This document shows, piece by piece, positions 37,943 through 51,915 of a DNA stretch of 64,000 bases; positions within the stretch are counted from its first letter, which is position 1; each line of letters begins with the position of its first letter. The DNA is taken from NCBI GenBank assembly GCA_013399015.1, contig VWZX01010409.1, positions 682,001-746,000 on the forward strand, read 5' to 3'. The DNA comes from Galbula dea (taxonomy: Eukaryota; Chordata; Aves; Piciformes; Galbulidae). Position numbers and translations under genes: made by a program. The notes beneath the pieces were generated by a model. That model was given only the letters and a program-made list of their open reading frames with translations. It did not search any database and was not told where the DNA came from.

Positions 37943-40900
37943 CTAAAACCAGACAGAACAGATTACATTAACTTGTGGCACTGCTTACTTAACAAAGAAG
38001 TAAACTAACTGAAAACTATGCAGTTACTGAGATCATCTGGAAAACCAGTTGTGCTTCACACAGGTCAAGTTTTTTAAAGGTTGGTTTGGTTTGATTTAAT
38101 TATTCTGTTGCTCTGCAATGATGACAAGCAATTAAAAACCTGGAATGCTCCTGTTTATTCCCACCAGGAATAAAAGCAGCTTAATTCTTAAATCCTTGTA
38201 CTCATCATCATTAGCCACTGTGGCAAAGCCACATTCAGAGCTCATGCAAGAATCTGCACTGGGCACTTGTCTTTCCTAAGTGTTTATCACAACAAAATCT
38301 CCAGACTTCAAAAACTTGTCCTTTTAAAGACAGGAAACATAATTATCATGTGTTTACAATATTGTTTAAACAAATATAAATCCTTTCCAAGTGTCTGGCC
38401 TTATGTATGTCTGTGAGACTACAGAACAGACTTCAGGATCTGTTTTCACAAACCCAATTACTATTCTTGTATTCCCCATCAGTTAACAGCCCCAGACAGG
38501 ACAATAAATCAGAGGAAAAGCCAAAGCTGCAAAAGCTACAAGTTAAACAGCAGAACCCAATTACTCCCATTTTACACAGGTAAAAGTAGTTTCACTTCAT
38601 GCAAGATTCAACATTTCCTGTTGTTTCTTGAAAACACCATCCAGTTTAGCAATGGAAAGGAGCTCACTTCAGTCATCATGGTTGCTCTTCCCCTCCTTAG
38701 GACACATAAAAATACCTCAAAGTCTTGTTAATAACATGCTTCTCTCTTCATATTTTGTCTAATGCTGCAGCCCCAGAATCTAAAGCTAAGCATTTATCCT
38801 GGAGCACCCCACAGGAGCATGGGCAATGAAGAGTTGCGCAGGACCGGCCACCACCATAGGCAGCAAGTTCAACTGCCTGCTTGCCCCTCTTCTATCTACT
38901 GCAGCCCAGTATTCAGACAGGCAACCACCCCAACTTGCCAAAAACTTGCCCAAACTCAACAATTGCACATAATCTAAATCCACTTTCTGTAAAAATCCCT
39001 TTATTTTTTCCAGTAACTTCATACTTTTAGTGTCAGGTTTTTTTCCTACAGATATAATTTAGTATCTGCAACGTTTAAAAAAGCACTAGGAAAATTTGTC
39101 AGTAATTTGCTCTGGAGAAAAAAGAATAGAACAAAGTAACTGTATTTTGTCTCCCAGAAAAAGGACTTCATATTTGGCTGCATTATGACATGAGTCTCAT
39201 TTAGAGGCTCCAAAGTGGGGAAGAGAGTCTTGATTTTCTTTTAAAGGCAGCCTACTAGTCTTGAGTTAGTATCTTTTAGAGGAAAGCTGAGTCAATAGAA
39301 AAGAAAATAGATAATGAATTCAAGACATTTGCAAATCCTACCAAAAAAAAAATAAAATCCATCTTTATTCCACAAATTTCCCATAAACATAGGACACAAC
39401 AAATCTATTTTCCCCATGAAATGATTGCTTATATTAACAAATAAAATTTAATTTTCAATTTACTTCTTAACTGCTAAACTTCATGGCCATCATGTCAATT
39501 TAAATATATATATGCACAAACAACACATACAGATCCTTAAAATGAGTAATTTCTAAAGCTCCACATAAGGAAAGCTTATTCCTTGCCTGTGGAAAGCGAT
39601 CCACCAGCTCCCACAAAACCTACACCCCAAGGGATTTCTGCACACTAGTCCAAGGAAACAGTATATTTCTGCAACTCCACACAGACCAGTTTTACAGTGG
39701 TGGTGTTGCACAGGCATCTTTTTAGAAGAAATGTCTTCCATGGATCAACACTGGCCAAGAAAACTGCAAGTAACAGTAACCCTCACTGAACAACCTATTC
39801 CAGGGGCTCAGGCAACATACACACACTATAACCTCAACTTTCTTTGCTGCTATTTGAATGCAGGATTTTCTTCTTTTGGAGAACATGGGAAACATTTTGT
39901 TGTTTTCCCTTTTCAAATTCAGCAAAATACCTGCAAACAAAAGTGATACATTTCCCTTGACTTGTGTAGACTGTGCTCTCAAGATCTTAGCTTTCCTTTC
40001 TTTTTTCTCTTTCAGGGTTTTCTTTCCTCCAACTCCTGCAAGCAAGATATAGTAGAAAGAAGAGCTCACCAGGACCTGAAAGCACTAGATTGTAAAATGT
40101 AATTCCTTATGCATTTATAGTGAACACTATCAAAACCTCACTCTGTATCTCCAAGTAAAAGCTATGAGAAAAGATACAAGACACATTTAGAAAACTGCAT
40201 CTGCATTACATTACTCACTGAAGTGAGCTAACCCTTCATTCTGGAACTGGTCTTAAGTAGATTAATATTGATCTAATCATGTATTTTAAAGAATATTTCT
40301 TCTGGAAGATTTAATCATGATAGCAATCAATTCCAGGCAGGTGCTTCAGCTGATTGTGATCACAAGGTGCACTACATGGTTAGGCCTCAATACTGATTAA
40401 CATTTTTCAGCTGTTCCTGTTCAGCAAATGAATTATTAACATCTTAGAGTTATGGCATTTGTTTTTTAGTGATACATGGCCATTAAAGGGTACTGACTTC
40501 AAAGAAAAAGTGAAAAAGTTGTGAGTTAAAAATCAAGAAGCAGAAAAACCATAGCTTTCTCTTCTTCCCCCTCTGCCAAGCCCAGAGAGCAGGCTAGGGG
40601 TAGGCAAGAAGTTGGGACAGCTGACCTGAATCAGCCAAAGGGATATTCTATACCATGTAATATCATTTACTACAAGAACACCAAAAATAGGTCTATCAGA
40701 AACACCTTTCTAAGCAACATCCTATTCAAGATAAGGAGAACACTGAAAATATCCCAAAAATGTCTGATGAATGTCAAGTATTATAGCCCAAATAAAGTAG
40801 ATAAAATGATGAAAACATCCTAGAACAGGCAATAAGACCTTCAATGATACAGATGACACTGCAAGTGAACCTTCCTTTCCTTCTTTTTTGTCTTTCATCA

Positions 40901-43900
40901 CACAGAACATAGGCACAGGATGAGCCTGCTGCTTACACCACAGCACAGTAACAACTGAAGAAAGCATTGTTATGTCTGAACAGCTGTGAGAAGCTGGGGA
41001 TGAATGCAGACATTTGTTCCTCATCTTACTGTTGCACTGCTGTGTTTTTCTGAGTAAGTGCTGTGACAAAGCCACATACATGATCAATTTGGATGAATGC
41101 AGGTGTAAAGCATGTTGTTAATTTGTTTTAAAGAAACTGATAGGATGACAGCTGTAATGCCTCAGTAAAACAGAAACTGTCAGCACAGCAATTACATACA
41201 CTTTCCTACTCCAACTGACACTGAATACCTCATGTTTTACACTCTCATTATGCCCAAGGCAAAGGTTTCATCCAAGCACTGCAGAAGAAAATAGAATCAT
41301 ATCCATTCCAGCATGTTCTGGACAAATGACTGTATCTTAAAGCCCTATTCCAAATTTGGTTTTGCATGGTTTGCACAGTGCAGTTGATAAACCAAGATAG
41401 TTAGACAAACCAAACAGTCTACCTGAAGCTCTAGAGCCACACTGCCCAGTGATCCATGCCAGCTAAGCCAGTCTAAATACGATGTTTCTAAGGTGAAACA
41501 TAGAACCCAGGAAACAAAACACAATCCTTTATGGCTGCTTTATTCAAATACCATCTGATGATATTTAATAAAAGCTAAGAAAAGTGAAGAGTAGGCTGAT
41601 GTATGTCTCTATCTTCCTCTGCATACACCACACAGCAAATAAACCCTCAGAGAGCTGCAAGAAGAATCCATGCAGTAAAACTGGAGAAAAAAAAAACAAC
41701 AAAAAAAACCCAAAAAGTACCCCATTATGCCTGTTCCACCTGCACATTAACACCACCACTTGCTCATAACCTTTTCTTCAAAATCACAGAATATCAGAAT
41801 CACAGAATGCCAGGGGTTGGAAGGGACCTTGAGAGATCATCTAGTCCAACCCCCCTGCTAGAGCAAGAGTCTTCCCTGACTGGGAATCAACCCCAGGCCC
41901 CGGCGGTGAGAGCACCGAATCTTACCACTAGAGCACCACTCCTGCCTACACATCTACTTACACTGTAGCTACTTGCAGGCCAGTAATAAAAGCTACAGTA
42001 GCAGTATTGCCAAGAATGTGTCCCTGTCCTTCCCTTTGTTTCTAGGGCTTCCTCAGCTATGAGAAAAGTAGTAGGCTTCCTGCTTAGCTTCTCTGAGGCC
42101 AAGAACACAACAAAGCCCCTGAAGAGGCAGAACAGAAGAATGGACTGTGACATGGACAAACCAACACCATATATCACAGAGAATGCTTAAGTAAATAACA
42201 TACCTTTCACCTACAGCTACCTGTACATACAGAAATGCAGTCTGGGAAATCTGAAGCTGTATTACAGCAACCTGCATGCTCTTAGATAAAGACTGAAAAG
42301 CAGTCCTGTGCCACACACACAAGCTCCTGCAACAGAGCAATCCTAGTTAAACTGCAACAGGAGCTCTGGGGCAGGCCTGCACATCTCAATCTCTTCATCT
42401 GAGCGATTAGAAGAGCTACTAACGCTTTTTGACCTCTACTTGAAAGTGCCTGGAACAAAAGAGGATATTCTTTCCAAAAGGTACCTCAGCCTTTTTCAGA
42501 TTTCCACTTAACAAGGGGTCTGTCACACACAAAAACCTCATCCCTGTCAAGCACTCAGTAGCAGAGGAACAGAGTCCTAACTGAAAGGTATTGATCTGTT
42601 TATCAGAAAACTAAAACTCAAGTATCTTGGTTAAATAAGGTAGCATCAGCTGCAGACTGTAGGAAAAAAATTCTAGATACAATTTCTTGAGACACAGAAT
42701 TCTGAAAATAAATTTTAATAATATTTATGGTAAGTCCTAAAGCTGAACTTGGTTCCTAAAGAAAGCACTGCTACAAGAACTGGAACCTTCTTTGTTCTAC
42801 AAAAACAAGAATACTTTGCAGTAGAGTGAGTAACCCTCAAATCTAGAGTAAAACTATCTTTTACATATGCTAGGCAGCAAACAATTGCTTTTACCTTCTA
42901 AATTGCATATAAGCTGCTGTGCAGAGCTAAAGGTACCCAAAATGACCCAGAAGAGGGATGGTAAGAGTGCTTAGCAAGAGCTTTTTGATGCTGAAACAAT
43001 TCAAGCCAAGACCAGTCTGTTCTGAGCTTGATGCTCTGAACAGTGCCAGGACAGAATGAGCAGCAACCCAACCCAGGCTGCCAACACCATGTCAGGGAGC
43101 AGCCTGATGCCAGCAGCACCACAGGAATATGCTAATAATGCAGTCAGAGATGCCACAACAAAAGCAGAAGAGATAGAATGTGTTTTACGATTTATTTTGG
43201 TGTTAGCCAAACAGAGAGCCATCAAGAAGCCATTTCTGTGCTCCAGAGGACTAGGCTGAGCATCCAGGCAAGATCATCCACAGTGGCTGTGTGGACCCAA
43301 GAGTCTTCAGTTCTTCTGGCACACTCCACAAATGGCAAAGAGAAAAAGGGATCAAAAGAGGAAAAAGGTGAAGAGGAAAAGGGCTATTGCACTGGAGACA
43401 TCTTTCTCAGGGTAAACCCAAATGACTGGGAGCAAGCCAATTTGGCCCAGCCAGCCACAGGACAGCTCCCAACCCCAGGTGGCAAAAAACCTGCATTTCT
43501 CCCACATCAATGACAGTTTGAAGTGTGATTCCTCATCCATCTGTATGGTACAACTTGGAAGCATGGCAAAGATGTTACTTCTCAAGCACACTGAATTCCT
43601 CAAGCTTTTTAAGAAAAAAAACTAATTGCAAGCTGTATCTGCTGCTTAAGTGTCCCAAATACTGGATAGCCTTCACTTGACCATGCTGCCACTGCTGGAA
43701 TGAGAGGGCAACTTTAAATGTACCATATGGATGGCTTAAGAACACTATTATTAACATACACATTAAAACCATGTAAATAAATACTTGTGCGGATACCAGA
43801 ATTTGCATGGGTAAGATAACAGTCTTTTAACTGCAGCTTCAAGCATCAGCTATAGTGTTTCTTTTAATGTAAGAATTTCAAGATAATAATTAAAGTCACT

Positions 43901-46900
43901 GAAATTGTAGTATTTTTAATCAAAGAAAACTGCTCCCTGGCAATAAAAACAAATGGACAAAGCAGACATTTTAAACTTACTCTAAATGGCACCAGAAACT
44001 CACAGCCACTGCCAGTGGCAGGGTGATATCCACACGACTTTCAAAACAGGGTGTTCTATAGAATGCACAGTCCATATGTGTATTTCAAACAATGAGCCTG
44101 CTCATGCTTTGCCACTTGACAAAACAAAACTGTCATTCAGAATTTACAGGTGGCATGCTACTGCCATCCACTTTCACCTCCTCAACACACGGCCGTAAAG
44201 CAGAGAACATCATTTAAACTTTCAACTCTCACTCAGTGGCAAGATCTTAAGTGGAAGGCCTCAGAGAGGGGAACAGTGAGAAGGGAAAGCTGTGAAAGAG
44301 AAGCAAACCTACAACTGGTGTCATGAAAAATCCTTGTTACTTCCAAGTGAGGTGGCTGAAGGACCCCAGACCTCTGTGCAATCAGTAACCACAAAACCGC
44401 CCTAGCCAGGCCACGTGTTTTAGAGAGAGCATAACGTTAAACACTCAGTCCACGGGTCTGAACCCTGTCAGACTGAACTACTGCAGAGCAGGAGGAGCAG
44501 TGGGAGGTGTCTGTCAGATATATACAGGATTAGAAAACAGTAATTCAGGCATTTGTGGTCTGTTATGAAAGGACACAGGGTGGCAGGCACACAGACTGAC
44601 TGAAATTCAGAAGCTCCAATTACAAGCACATAAACAAGATCCAGAGTAACAAAGGCTCCTCTATTTAATTGCACTTTACTGATAATATGCAGAGACAATC
44701 ATATAAAATGTTAAATGTGTTATTAATTGGTATTCATATTTATAAGCCTTAAGGAGATAAATATGTGCATAAATGTGTGTTTGTGTTCATATGTTCCTGT
44801 ATTCTGCAAATACATACAAAACTCAGCTGCTGAGGTACCTCAGAACTGGATATAGGACATGCCCTACTCTTCCATTCAGCTGCTCCAAACACAGTGACTG
44901 ATTTTTACATCAGTCACTACAAAAGAGCACTTTTGTAATAATAGTTATTCACAAGTCATTTTGATTAAAAATAAGCACATTCAGAAGCACAGCCAGTATT
45001 TGAATCTTTTCAAACCTTGAATTCTTCAGTCAGTCTCTGCAATCATTCTCCACATTACTAGAAGGTTTCTGTGTATGTGAATCCTTTTCAGTCCAATAGC
45101 AAAGTCCCTGCTGTAGAGAATTATGCACAAACTGTTCTAAGGTGTGAAGCAGATACACCAAGGGATCTTGTGTCAACTCCCAAAGTACTGACCCTTATTT
45201 GTATGGGTTAAGATTAATTTATCCAGTTTGTCTGTCAAAAGAATCCCCAGCAAATAATGCAGAAGTAGAACATGAGGTATGTTTCATTGTAAATTTGCAA
45301 GGCAAACCAGGGGCCCTGCTAAAACAGACACTTAGACAAGAATGCTTAAACAATAACTACATTTTTTTTCCTTTTAAGAATCTATTTGCACATTTAGTGT
45401 GCTTTCTTGTGTAATTCACACATGCTGCAGCACAGATCATCTGAATAATCAGAGAAGTTTCAAACTGTGAAGTTCCAGATGTTATTATCAAAATCAATCT
45501 CTCTCTTTATATATGAAAAGAGGCCTAAAAAAACCCAAAACAAAACAAAATTCTCTATGAACATCTCCTTCCACCCAAGAAAATGCTTTGTCTGAGGGCC
45601 TCCTTCTCAGCAATTTGAAGACTGGGATGAATTGCCTTTGAGGAATTATCCTCAAAACTACTGGCAAAGGAAATACAGAGTCTAATTACTGTAACACTGT
45701 AAAGAGACATTGGATTACCCTTCTGTTTTCTGTAAGCAACCTGCTCCTTTGAGATTATGCTTTTATTTCCCAGAGCTTCAAAAGTATTCTTGATTACCAA
45801 AAATGGTTTGAAAAGATCAGGATTGCTTTCAGCAATATACACCATTTTACCTTAGAGTTACACTGTCCTATCCTTCCCTGAGCTTGCATCATGTACCACT
45901 TCACAAGAACTGGCAGAATGACTGCTATCAACACTCAGTACCTGAGTAAAGCTTAGCCCACTAAACCACATGTGTTTCAACAAGAAAGAAAAATAATTTG
46001 CAGCTATAATACTACAGGTACTGTTTACAGCAGGCTTCTTCATGGATTAAACATCACTGTTGCACTGCAAAACTCTCATTCAACAGAGACTTTTTACAAG
46101 TGTAGGTGAAGAAGCTATTACTCTTATACAAAAATTACCAGGTACGAGGTCCCTGTTTCAAGAAGAGTGAAGTCAAGAGGAAAATAAACCACCTGAGCAC
46201 AAGAAAAAGCATCCAGAGCAAAAGACAGTGCTAGGAATGAGAGAAGAAAAGCAGTCTTCTGATCAGCAAGCAGAAGGTTTGTGTAGCAACTTTAACACTG
46301 GAGATGAAAAATGATTGTACACTGAACAAACACAAAACCAAATCTCCATCTTTGTGGAATGTTAATTTGGAATCCAGATTTGTGGATCTGGTTTTGAATT
46401 TGTATTAAAAATCCAGGGTTAAGGTTACATTATTCCACCTCAGGCTAGAGTAAAACATGTTCTCATTATCTTGTCAACCTGCTTCTCAATAGACATGTTT
46501 TACACCACTTGCTTACTCTGAACATTAGGATAAAAATCAATCTCCTTTTAAATACAATAACCTCAATCACACTATTCACGTGAATAAAGCAGAGGATTAG
46601 GACATTCAATTTATTCAGACACAGACAGCTCCAGCCACAGAAGAAAAAAATACAGTTATAACATTTACAATGGCATTTTCCTTCAGGTACAAAAGCCCAC
46701 AAGGACAAATGCAAAGCAATCCTCCCTGAACCCACATTCTTAATATTTTTCCCAGAATTGCTCCCAAATGATTTCCTAATCTTTCTCACAACTAATATTT
46801 TCCACATGTTTCTAAATAATAGCCACTGACATACTTAATTGAAATGTACAGCAATAACACTGAGAAAATGCAGTAGAAGAAGATACTGATCATATGCTTT

Positions 46901-47187
46901 ATATGATGAAAATTCACTGTAAGACCCAAATACAATCCAACAATCAGGTCAGGGTTCAAGATTTTCTGGACAGATGGTTAACTTCAAACACACTGACCCC
47001 CTATCAGACTGGATTAGTGCCAAGAGCACTCAGCCTTTCTGATGGAAAGTGGGTCAGATTAGGTTTTATTCAAGGGGTTTGACTTGATGCATCATGATTT
47101 CCAAACAACTTATTAAAATGTGCTAGATGAAGAGATTTGTATATTCTTAAAGAGAAAAGGGGACTCCTTCTTGGGCATCACACTTAC
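37943..47187 (-). other. DOCK3: DOCK3 intron 2
   Basis: An intron of about 9.2 kb. Its main content is the tRNA-Glu/CR1 composite near 41780-41945. A-rich tracts lie next to that element (41686-41717) and at 45526-45550. Stretches near 38.8, 43.0-43.5 and 44.2-44.5 kb are somewhat richer in GC but show no recognisable gene. Confidence 0.85.
41780..41945 (-). mobile_element. tRNA-Glu-headed, CR1-tailed SINE-like element
   Basis: Minus strand from about 41943 to 41872 resembles tRNA-Glu(CTC): CTCTAGTGGTAAGATTCGG, the anticodon stem-loop CGGTG-CTCTCAC-CGCCG, a T-arm like GGGTTGATTCCC, and a 3' acceptor end TCAGGGAA. It runs directly into about 90 bases of CR1 3' tail: GGTTGGACTAGATGATC, CAAGGTCCCTTCCAACCCC and ending ATTCTGTGATTCTG. 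A pol III-type head on a LINE 3' tail is the structure of a tRNA-derived SINE. The head is decayed (5' acceptor and D-arm changed, B box missing a base), so it is not a functional tRNA. A chance insertion of CR1 beside a tRNA pseudogene is the alternative. Confidence 0.75.
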
Positions 47188-47261
47188 CTTCACATTTCTC
47201 CAGGATCTGGACGGTTTCACCTAGTTCCAGGACCAAGCCTTGCGGTACAGCTCCTCGGAAG
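47188..47261 (-). CDS. DOCK3: DOCK3 coding exon 2 (SH3 domain, central part)
   Basis: This 74-base exon reads FRGAVPQGLVLELGETVQI then LEKCE, completing a split Ser at its 5' end (AG|C) and leaving a G for the next split Gly. It carries the SH3 segment with the L.L..GE.V.IL pattern, roughly residues 17-40. The acceptor is TATGCAG and the donor is GAAG|GTAAG. Compared with the mammalian protein as I remember it, only Ser to Ala and Ile to Leu differ. The SH3 domain of DOCK-A and DOCK-B proteins folds against the catalytic region and works with ELMO. A second AG lies ten bases upstream of the acceptor; using it would shift the frame, so the downstream AG is chosen. Confidence 0.95.
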
Positions 47262-50200
47262 CTGCATATCACTAGAGGGTGGAGAAAAACAGAGAGAGAC
47301 ACACATATGAGGGTTGAATCTTTGTGTGAATTTTTTCTTCTAAGCATAGCACTTCAGCTCACTCCCTATATAAAAATAGCTATTACATAGCTGCCCAGAA
47401 AACCTGTCAGCCAACATTCCCTCATCAGATATCTTTATCTTGGCCCTTATCAGAAATTAAGCTCAGCAGCAACATAAGAAGCTGTGCTTTTTGAAAGATT
47501 TTTTAATTAAGCAAGCCTTGTAATCACTTTAATCACCAACCCCTGATTCATACTGCAAACAAAGATTTCCTTGTCTCCTAGTTCTTGCTCTACTATACAA
47601 CTCATCAATGGAACAGGCAGTCCTAATTGCAAAGATTATAATAGGAAGTTCAACTGCAGGCATTACTTTCCTCCAATTTAGAAGTATTTTAAGTGAGACC
47701 TGTACAACTAATCAACTCCAAATATCTTATATTACCATATGTTATTATATTTAAGTAGATATATAAAAGAATATGCAAGAACCTGTACTTTTCATAAGCA
47801 ATAACATGTCCTGTCTTAAATATTCTTCTAGGTATCTTTAGTTTCCATTAAACATAACCATCTCAATATTTCAGAAAATAAGAACACAAACCAAAAATTG
47901 CTAAATAAACTCAGTTTTTAAATTATTATTTTTAAATCACAGTGTACAATGACATATTCTTTAACCACATGGATCAAAACACAATGGGGACACGGACATG
48001 GGTAGTTACCTGAAACGTGACATGTCAAAACAAAGGCTGAACTGCAAATAAGGTCCCTGCAGTCCCTCCCCAATCCCTAATGCCTATCCATCAGCATTTA
48101 AAAACTCACTCCGGGCACAGATTTAACTTAATCGTTCAAGCACTTTGTTCCACGTAAACACATGCTCAGGCACAGAGTACACCCTGTATGTCACACACTC
48201 AGTGGAGCACTACAAGTGGAATTGCAGGAGCTGAAATAGTGACCCCCAGTGGGCATCGTCCCTTCTTCCCATGGCAGGGAACATTCCCCTTTCAATGCAA
48301 ACGCTCAAGCTACTGCTGAGATGTTGCCATGCGATGGAGCCGTGTTTCATCTCCTCCCTCAATACCTTTGTATGTCAAAGTGACTGAATCCCTTATGACT
48401 AAAGACTCTCTGTGGAGACTTAAAGCAGTTAACCAGAGAGTCTGAAGTCCAGGAGAAGCACACCATGGAAAGGAAGTCCATCATCTGCACCATCTACTAC
48501 AAGGTGCATTTCTTGAATCTCAAATTTCCAAGAAATAATAAGAAAAGAATAGAAAAAACTTCCACCAAAATAAACTAGTTTCAACTATACCTACAGATTT
48601 CATAAAGGGGCACAAAATAAACTGCATACACCAGGCAAACACCCACACAGAGGGGAGGAATAGGAGAAAGAATCTGGATCAAAATCTGAAGAGAACCAAA
48701 CAGCATCAAATATTTGCTCTATTACAGAGAGACTCAATGCAGTGTTTAATTAAAGAGGAAAAAATTAGAGACTCCATCAACAAACCTAAACTCTTCCCTC
48801 AGCTTGTCCAGCCCATTTTAACTTCAAAAAGTTGAAATTCCTGTTTACAGCAGAGATAGGAGAAACATAACAATTGGCTCCAGACTGGAGTAAAGCTGAC
48901 AACATAATCCAAGAAAAACACTAAGCTTGTCAGCATTCTGGATTCATTCTTCACCCATGAAGGAATCATAAATATGGATTTCAACCACAGAAAAGCTACA
49001 TAATGCTTCTCCCAAAGTGCAGGAACACTGACAATTGCCAAACACTTCACTGACAGGCTACAATCAAACCTCTAATAGCTTCTCCTTGCCCCTTGAGTAG
49101 TTTAGACAGCAGTAGCCTTTAAATACAGAAAATGTTTTTGTTTTTTTCTGTAGTAGGTAGTATCACCAGAACAAGAAGGTACAAGCATGGGGGTTGTTTT
49201 GCAAAATGCAGTCCTACAGTAAGGTAACCTAAATTTTCCATTCAGATCAAAAAAAAACCCTAAAAATTTCAAGCATCTCTTAAAACCACAGGCTTTTAAA
49301 AACCCTAGCTAAAAAGCTTCTCCTACTGAAAACACCAGAAAAATCAAGAAATGGTCATACAGTACCTACATACCTTAGTTTATGACAGTAATTCTAGATA
49401 CAAATTCATTTTCTTAAATGAATATATTCATGGTAGTAATTAAATACAATTTCCAGGCCATGGTCAACTTCTCTGAATGTACCATGGTTATCATGAGACA
49501 GAGATGCCAGTCACAGGACCTGTGACTATCAGTGGTTGCAGACAAAAGAGTAGCCTGAATTGGAGAGAGATTAACAACTGACTGGTATTACTCAGCTGAG
49601 TCCAACAACTAATAGTGTTAGCACTGCATTAGAAGTTCTGCATCAGCAAACAACAGCTGGCTTCCTGTGACAGTTATTTACTACACAAAACCAACTGAAT
49701 AAAGGATGCAACCAGGGAAGAAACTGGATTTGATGCAACTGCTAGTTCTTGGGTCATCAGATACTTGCCTATTATGTAACAATCAAAAGTGAGCTTGGAA
49801 TGAAAGCTAAAGGAAAAGCAGCAGGAAAATACTGGGGTTTTCTTTTTCTGCTGCTGCTATTAACCAAGAATAACAACTTAAATATATTTAGGCTTACAGG
49901 AAGTAACTCCAGTAGACGTTAGGATCGAGATGCAAACCATCCATTTATAAAAGGACTCTATTGGTCACACTAAGAAAATCTGACATAAAGACTCTACTGC
50001 ATCAATATGTAAGCACCTCTTCAGAATTCAGACTACTTTACTAATAAAGACAGCCAAAGCTCTGCTCTTAGGTCTACTTCAGTCAAAAAACCAATAAATA
50101 ATCAAAAATCAGAAGAGAAATCAACTGATGCCATCAGCTGTAGATGCAATCTGGATGATCATTCTCAACTAGAAGATAAATTCTCATACAAAAATAACAC

Positions 50201-51549
50201 CCACCTGATTTTCCTTATCCTTAGTACAGCAGCATGAAATCTAATTCCTTCCTCAATAAATTATGTAAGTCTCTTCTGCTGCACAATTTTAATAATCAAT
50301 AGAGTATGTGAATAGCAATAGGGATATTTTCAAAGTAACAGAAACCAAAGAGTAGTTGACTTTCCAGCCACACTAAATGAAAGTCAGGAAAAATTAAAGA
50401 ACCCAAATAAATTGACTCAATACACCAAACCATATCTTGTTCATACTATTCAACAAGAAACAATTTAACATCTCTGAAACAAAAGAGAATGGTAAAAATA
50501 GCTACTGTTTATGACAGAACTGCAGAAGTTTGAGATACTTCACATATCCAGTTCCATAGGTAACTTCCAAAGGTATGGATGTTACTCATCTGTTAAGCTA
50601 AAGATGCATTATGCCACACAATCTGAATTATGAAGTCACTTCCAGGTACCCTATTCCTCTTAGCAGTATTATTTGGGAAATCTAAACACAACTGTGCATG
50701 GGACATGCAGAATAATTTAACCATTCTGGAGAAACTAATTTACAGAGAGGACCCCAATAACTGACTTGTGTCCTTCTCACAGAGAAATTCCTTATAGTAT
50801 ATGATCATCTACAAACTAGCCATCAACCCACAACTCCCCATCATTTCTTACATGACATATCCCCTCAGTCACCAAAATACAGAAGTAAAGCATCATCAAA
50901 AAAGGCACATAGCAAAGTTTTTACCCACCAGCTAAGATACCTGCATGATCTCACTTGAGTTCCAGGACAGACTGCTGAAATATTTAATATCTGTTTTCTG
51001 GTATTAAAGCTCCTTGACATCATTCAGGGTTATCCAAAGGTCATAGCTGCCCCTCACAAAAGGGGATTTCAGCCAGCAGTTAAACCCAACGTTCTGCCAA
51101 AGCAGAATGCTTTGGAAAAGCACCATGGGCCACTGTCAGGAATTGTCTACAAGACAGAGGTTCCTCAACTGTAATATTTGAACTGTATCAAAGAGGGCCC
51201 CAGCAAAAGAAAAATGCACACACAGTTCACATAGGCTGTTACTCTGAAGCTGTAGCACACAGTATGAAGGAATGAAGGGAGAGGGGTATAACATGTAAGA
51301 ACAAGATAGCATTGGAGTAACAGTCTGGAAAGCTTAAGAGCCAGGAGGGGACAGTTTCAGAAGTGCTTCCCTTGCCTATGGACATGCCCTGATACAGTAC
51401 AAGCAGCTGCATTTTAAGTCACCAGCAGCAAGAGAAACTGCTTCAAAATAGTAAGGGTACACAGATAAACATGACACCTTGAAAAAGGGTCAGTGCATCT
51501 GTGCACAGCTTAGGGATTCCTCATGTGTTAGAGATCTAAAGAAGTTGCT

Positions 51550-51915
51550 CTATGGACAAGGAGGATCCAGCTGATACAATCCATTAGGTTTTACAGAATC
51601 TGAAAGAGCCCCTGTCAAAAGCTCTTGCAGAAACTGAGCCTGGCTGTGATAAAGCAGGGAGGCATTTGCACAGATACAGAACTAGCAAAGAGACACGAAA
51701 CAGAAGTAGCAGCCAGTTTTCTTAGTGGAGACATATTGACCTGCAAGCTCTAAGGGGATCTTTGTTGCAGCCTTTTCTGTTTAAAGTATTTCTAAATGAT
51801 CCAGAAAAGCTGATTATTTAGAGAAGTGACAAAGTTTGTGAAGCCACTCAAGCTCTTCAGGGGAACAAACAGTTGCAGATGGACTTAAGTAACGCTAGTA
51901 GAACTGGCAGATGCA
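51550..51915 (+). mobile_element. Ancient CR1 reverse-transcriptase fossil
   Basis: Decayed blocks line up in order with the reverse-transcriptase region of an old CR1: CCTGTCAAAAGCTCTTGCAG, a CAGTTTTCTTAGTGGAG segment, GGGGATCTTTGTTGCAGCC, TTTCTAAATGATCCAGAAAA and GTTGCAGATGGACTTA. There is no open frame. It is antisense to DOCK3. Limits are approximate. Confidence 0.7.

Noticed and set aside
41872..41943. Functional tRNA-Glu gene
   Set aside because: The 5' acceptor strand does not pair with the 3' end, the D-arm is altered, the B box has lost a base, and it is fused to a CR1 tail.
595..47261. Assignment to DOCK4, DOCK1, DOCK2 or DOCK5 instead of DOCK3
   Set aside because: Exon peptides match DOCK3 almost residue for residue as recalled, while DOCK4 and the DOCK-A members differ in every exon.
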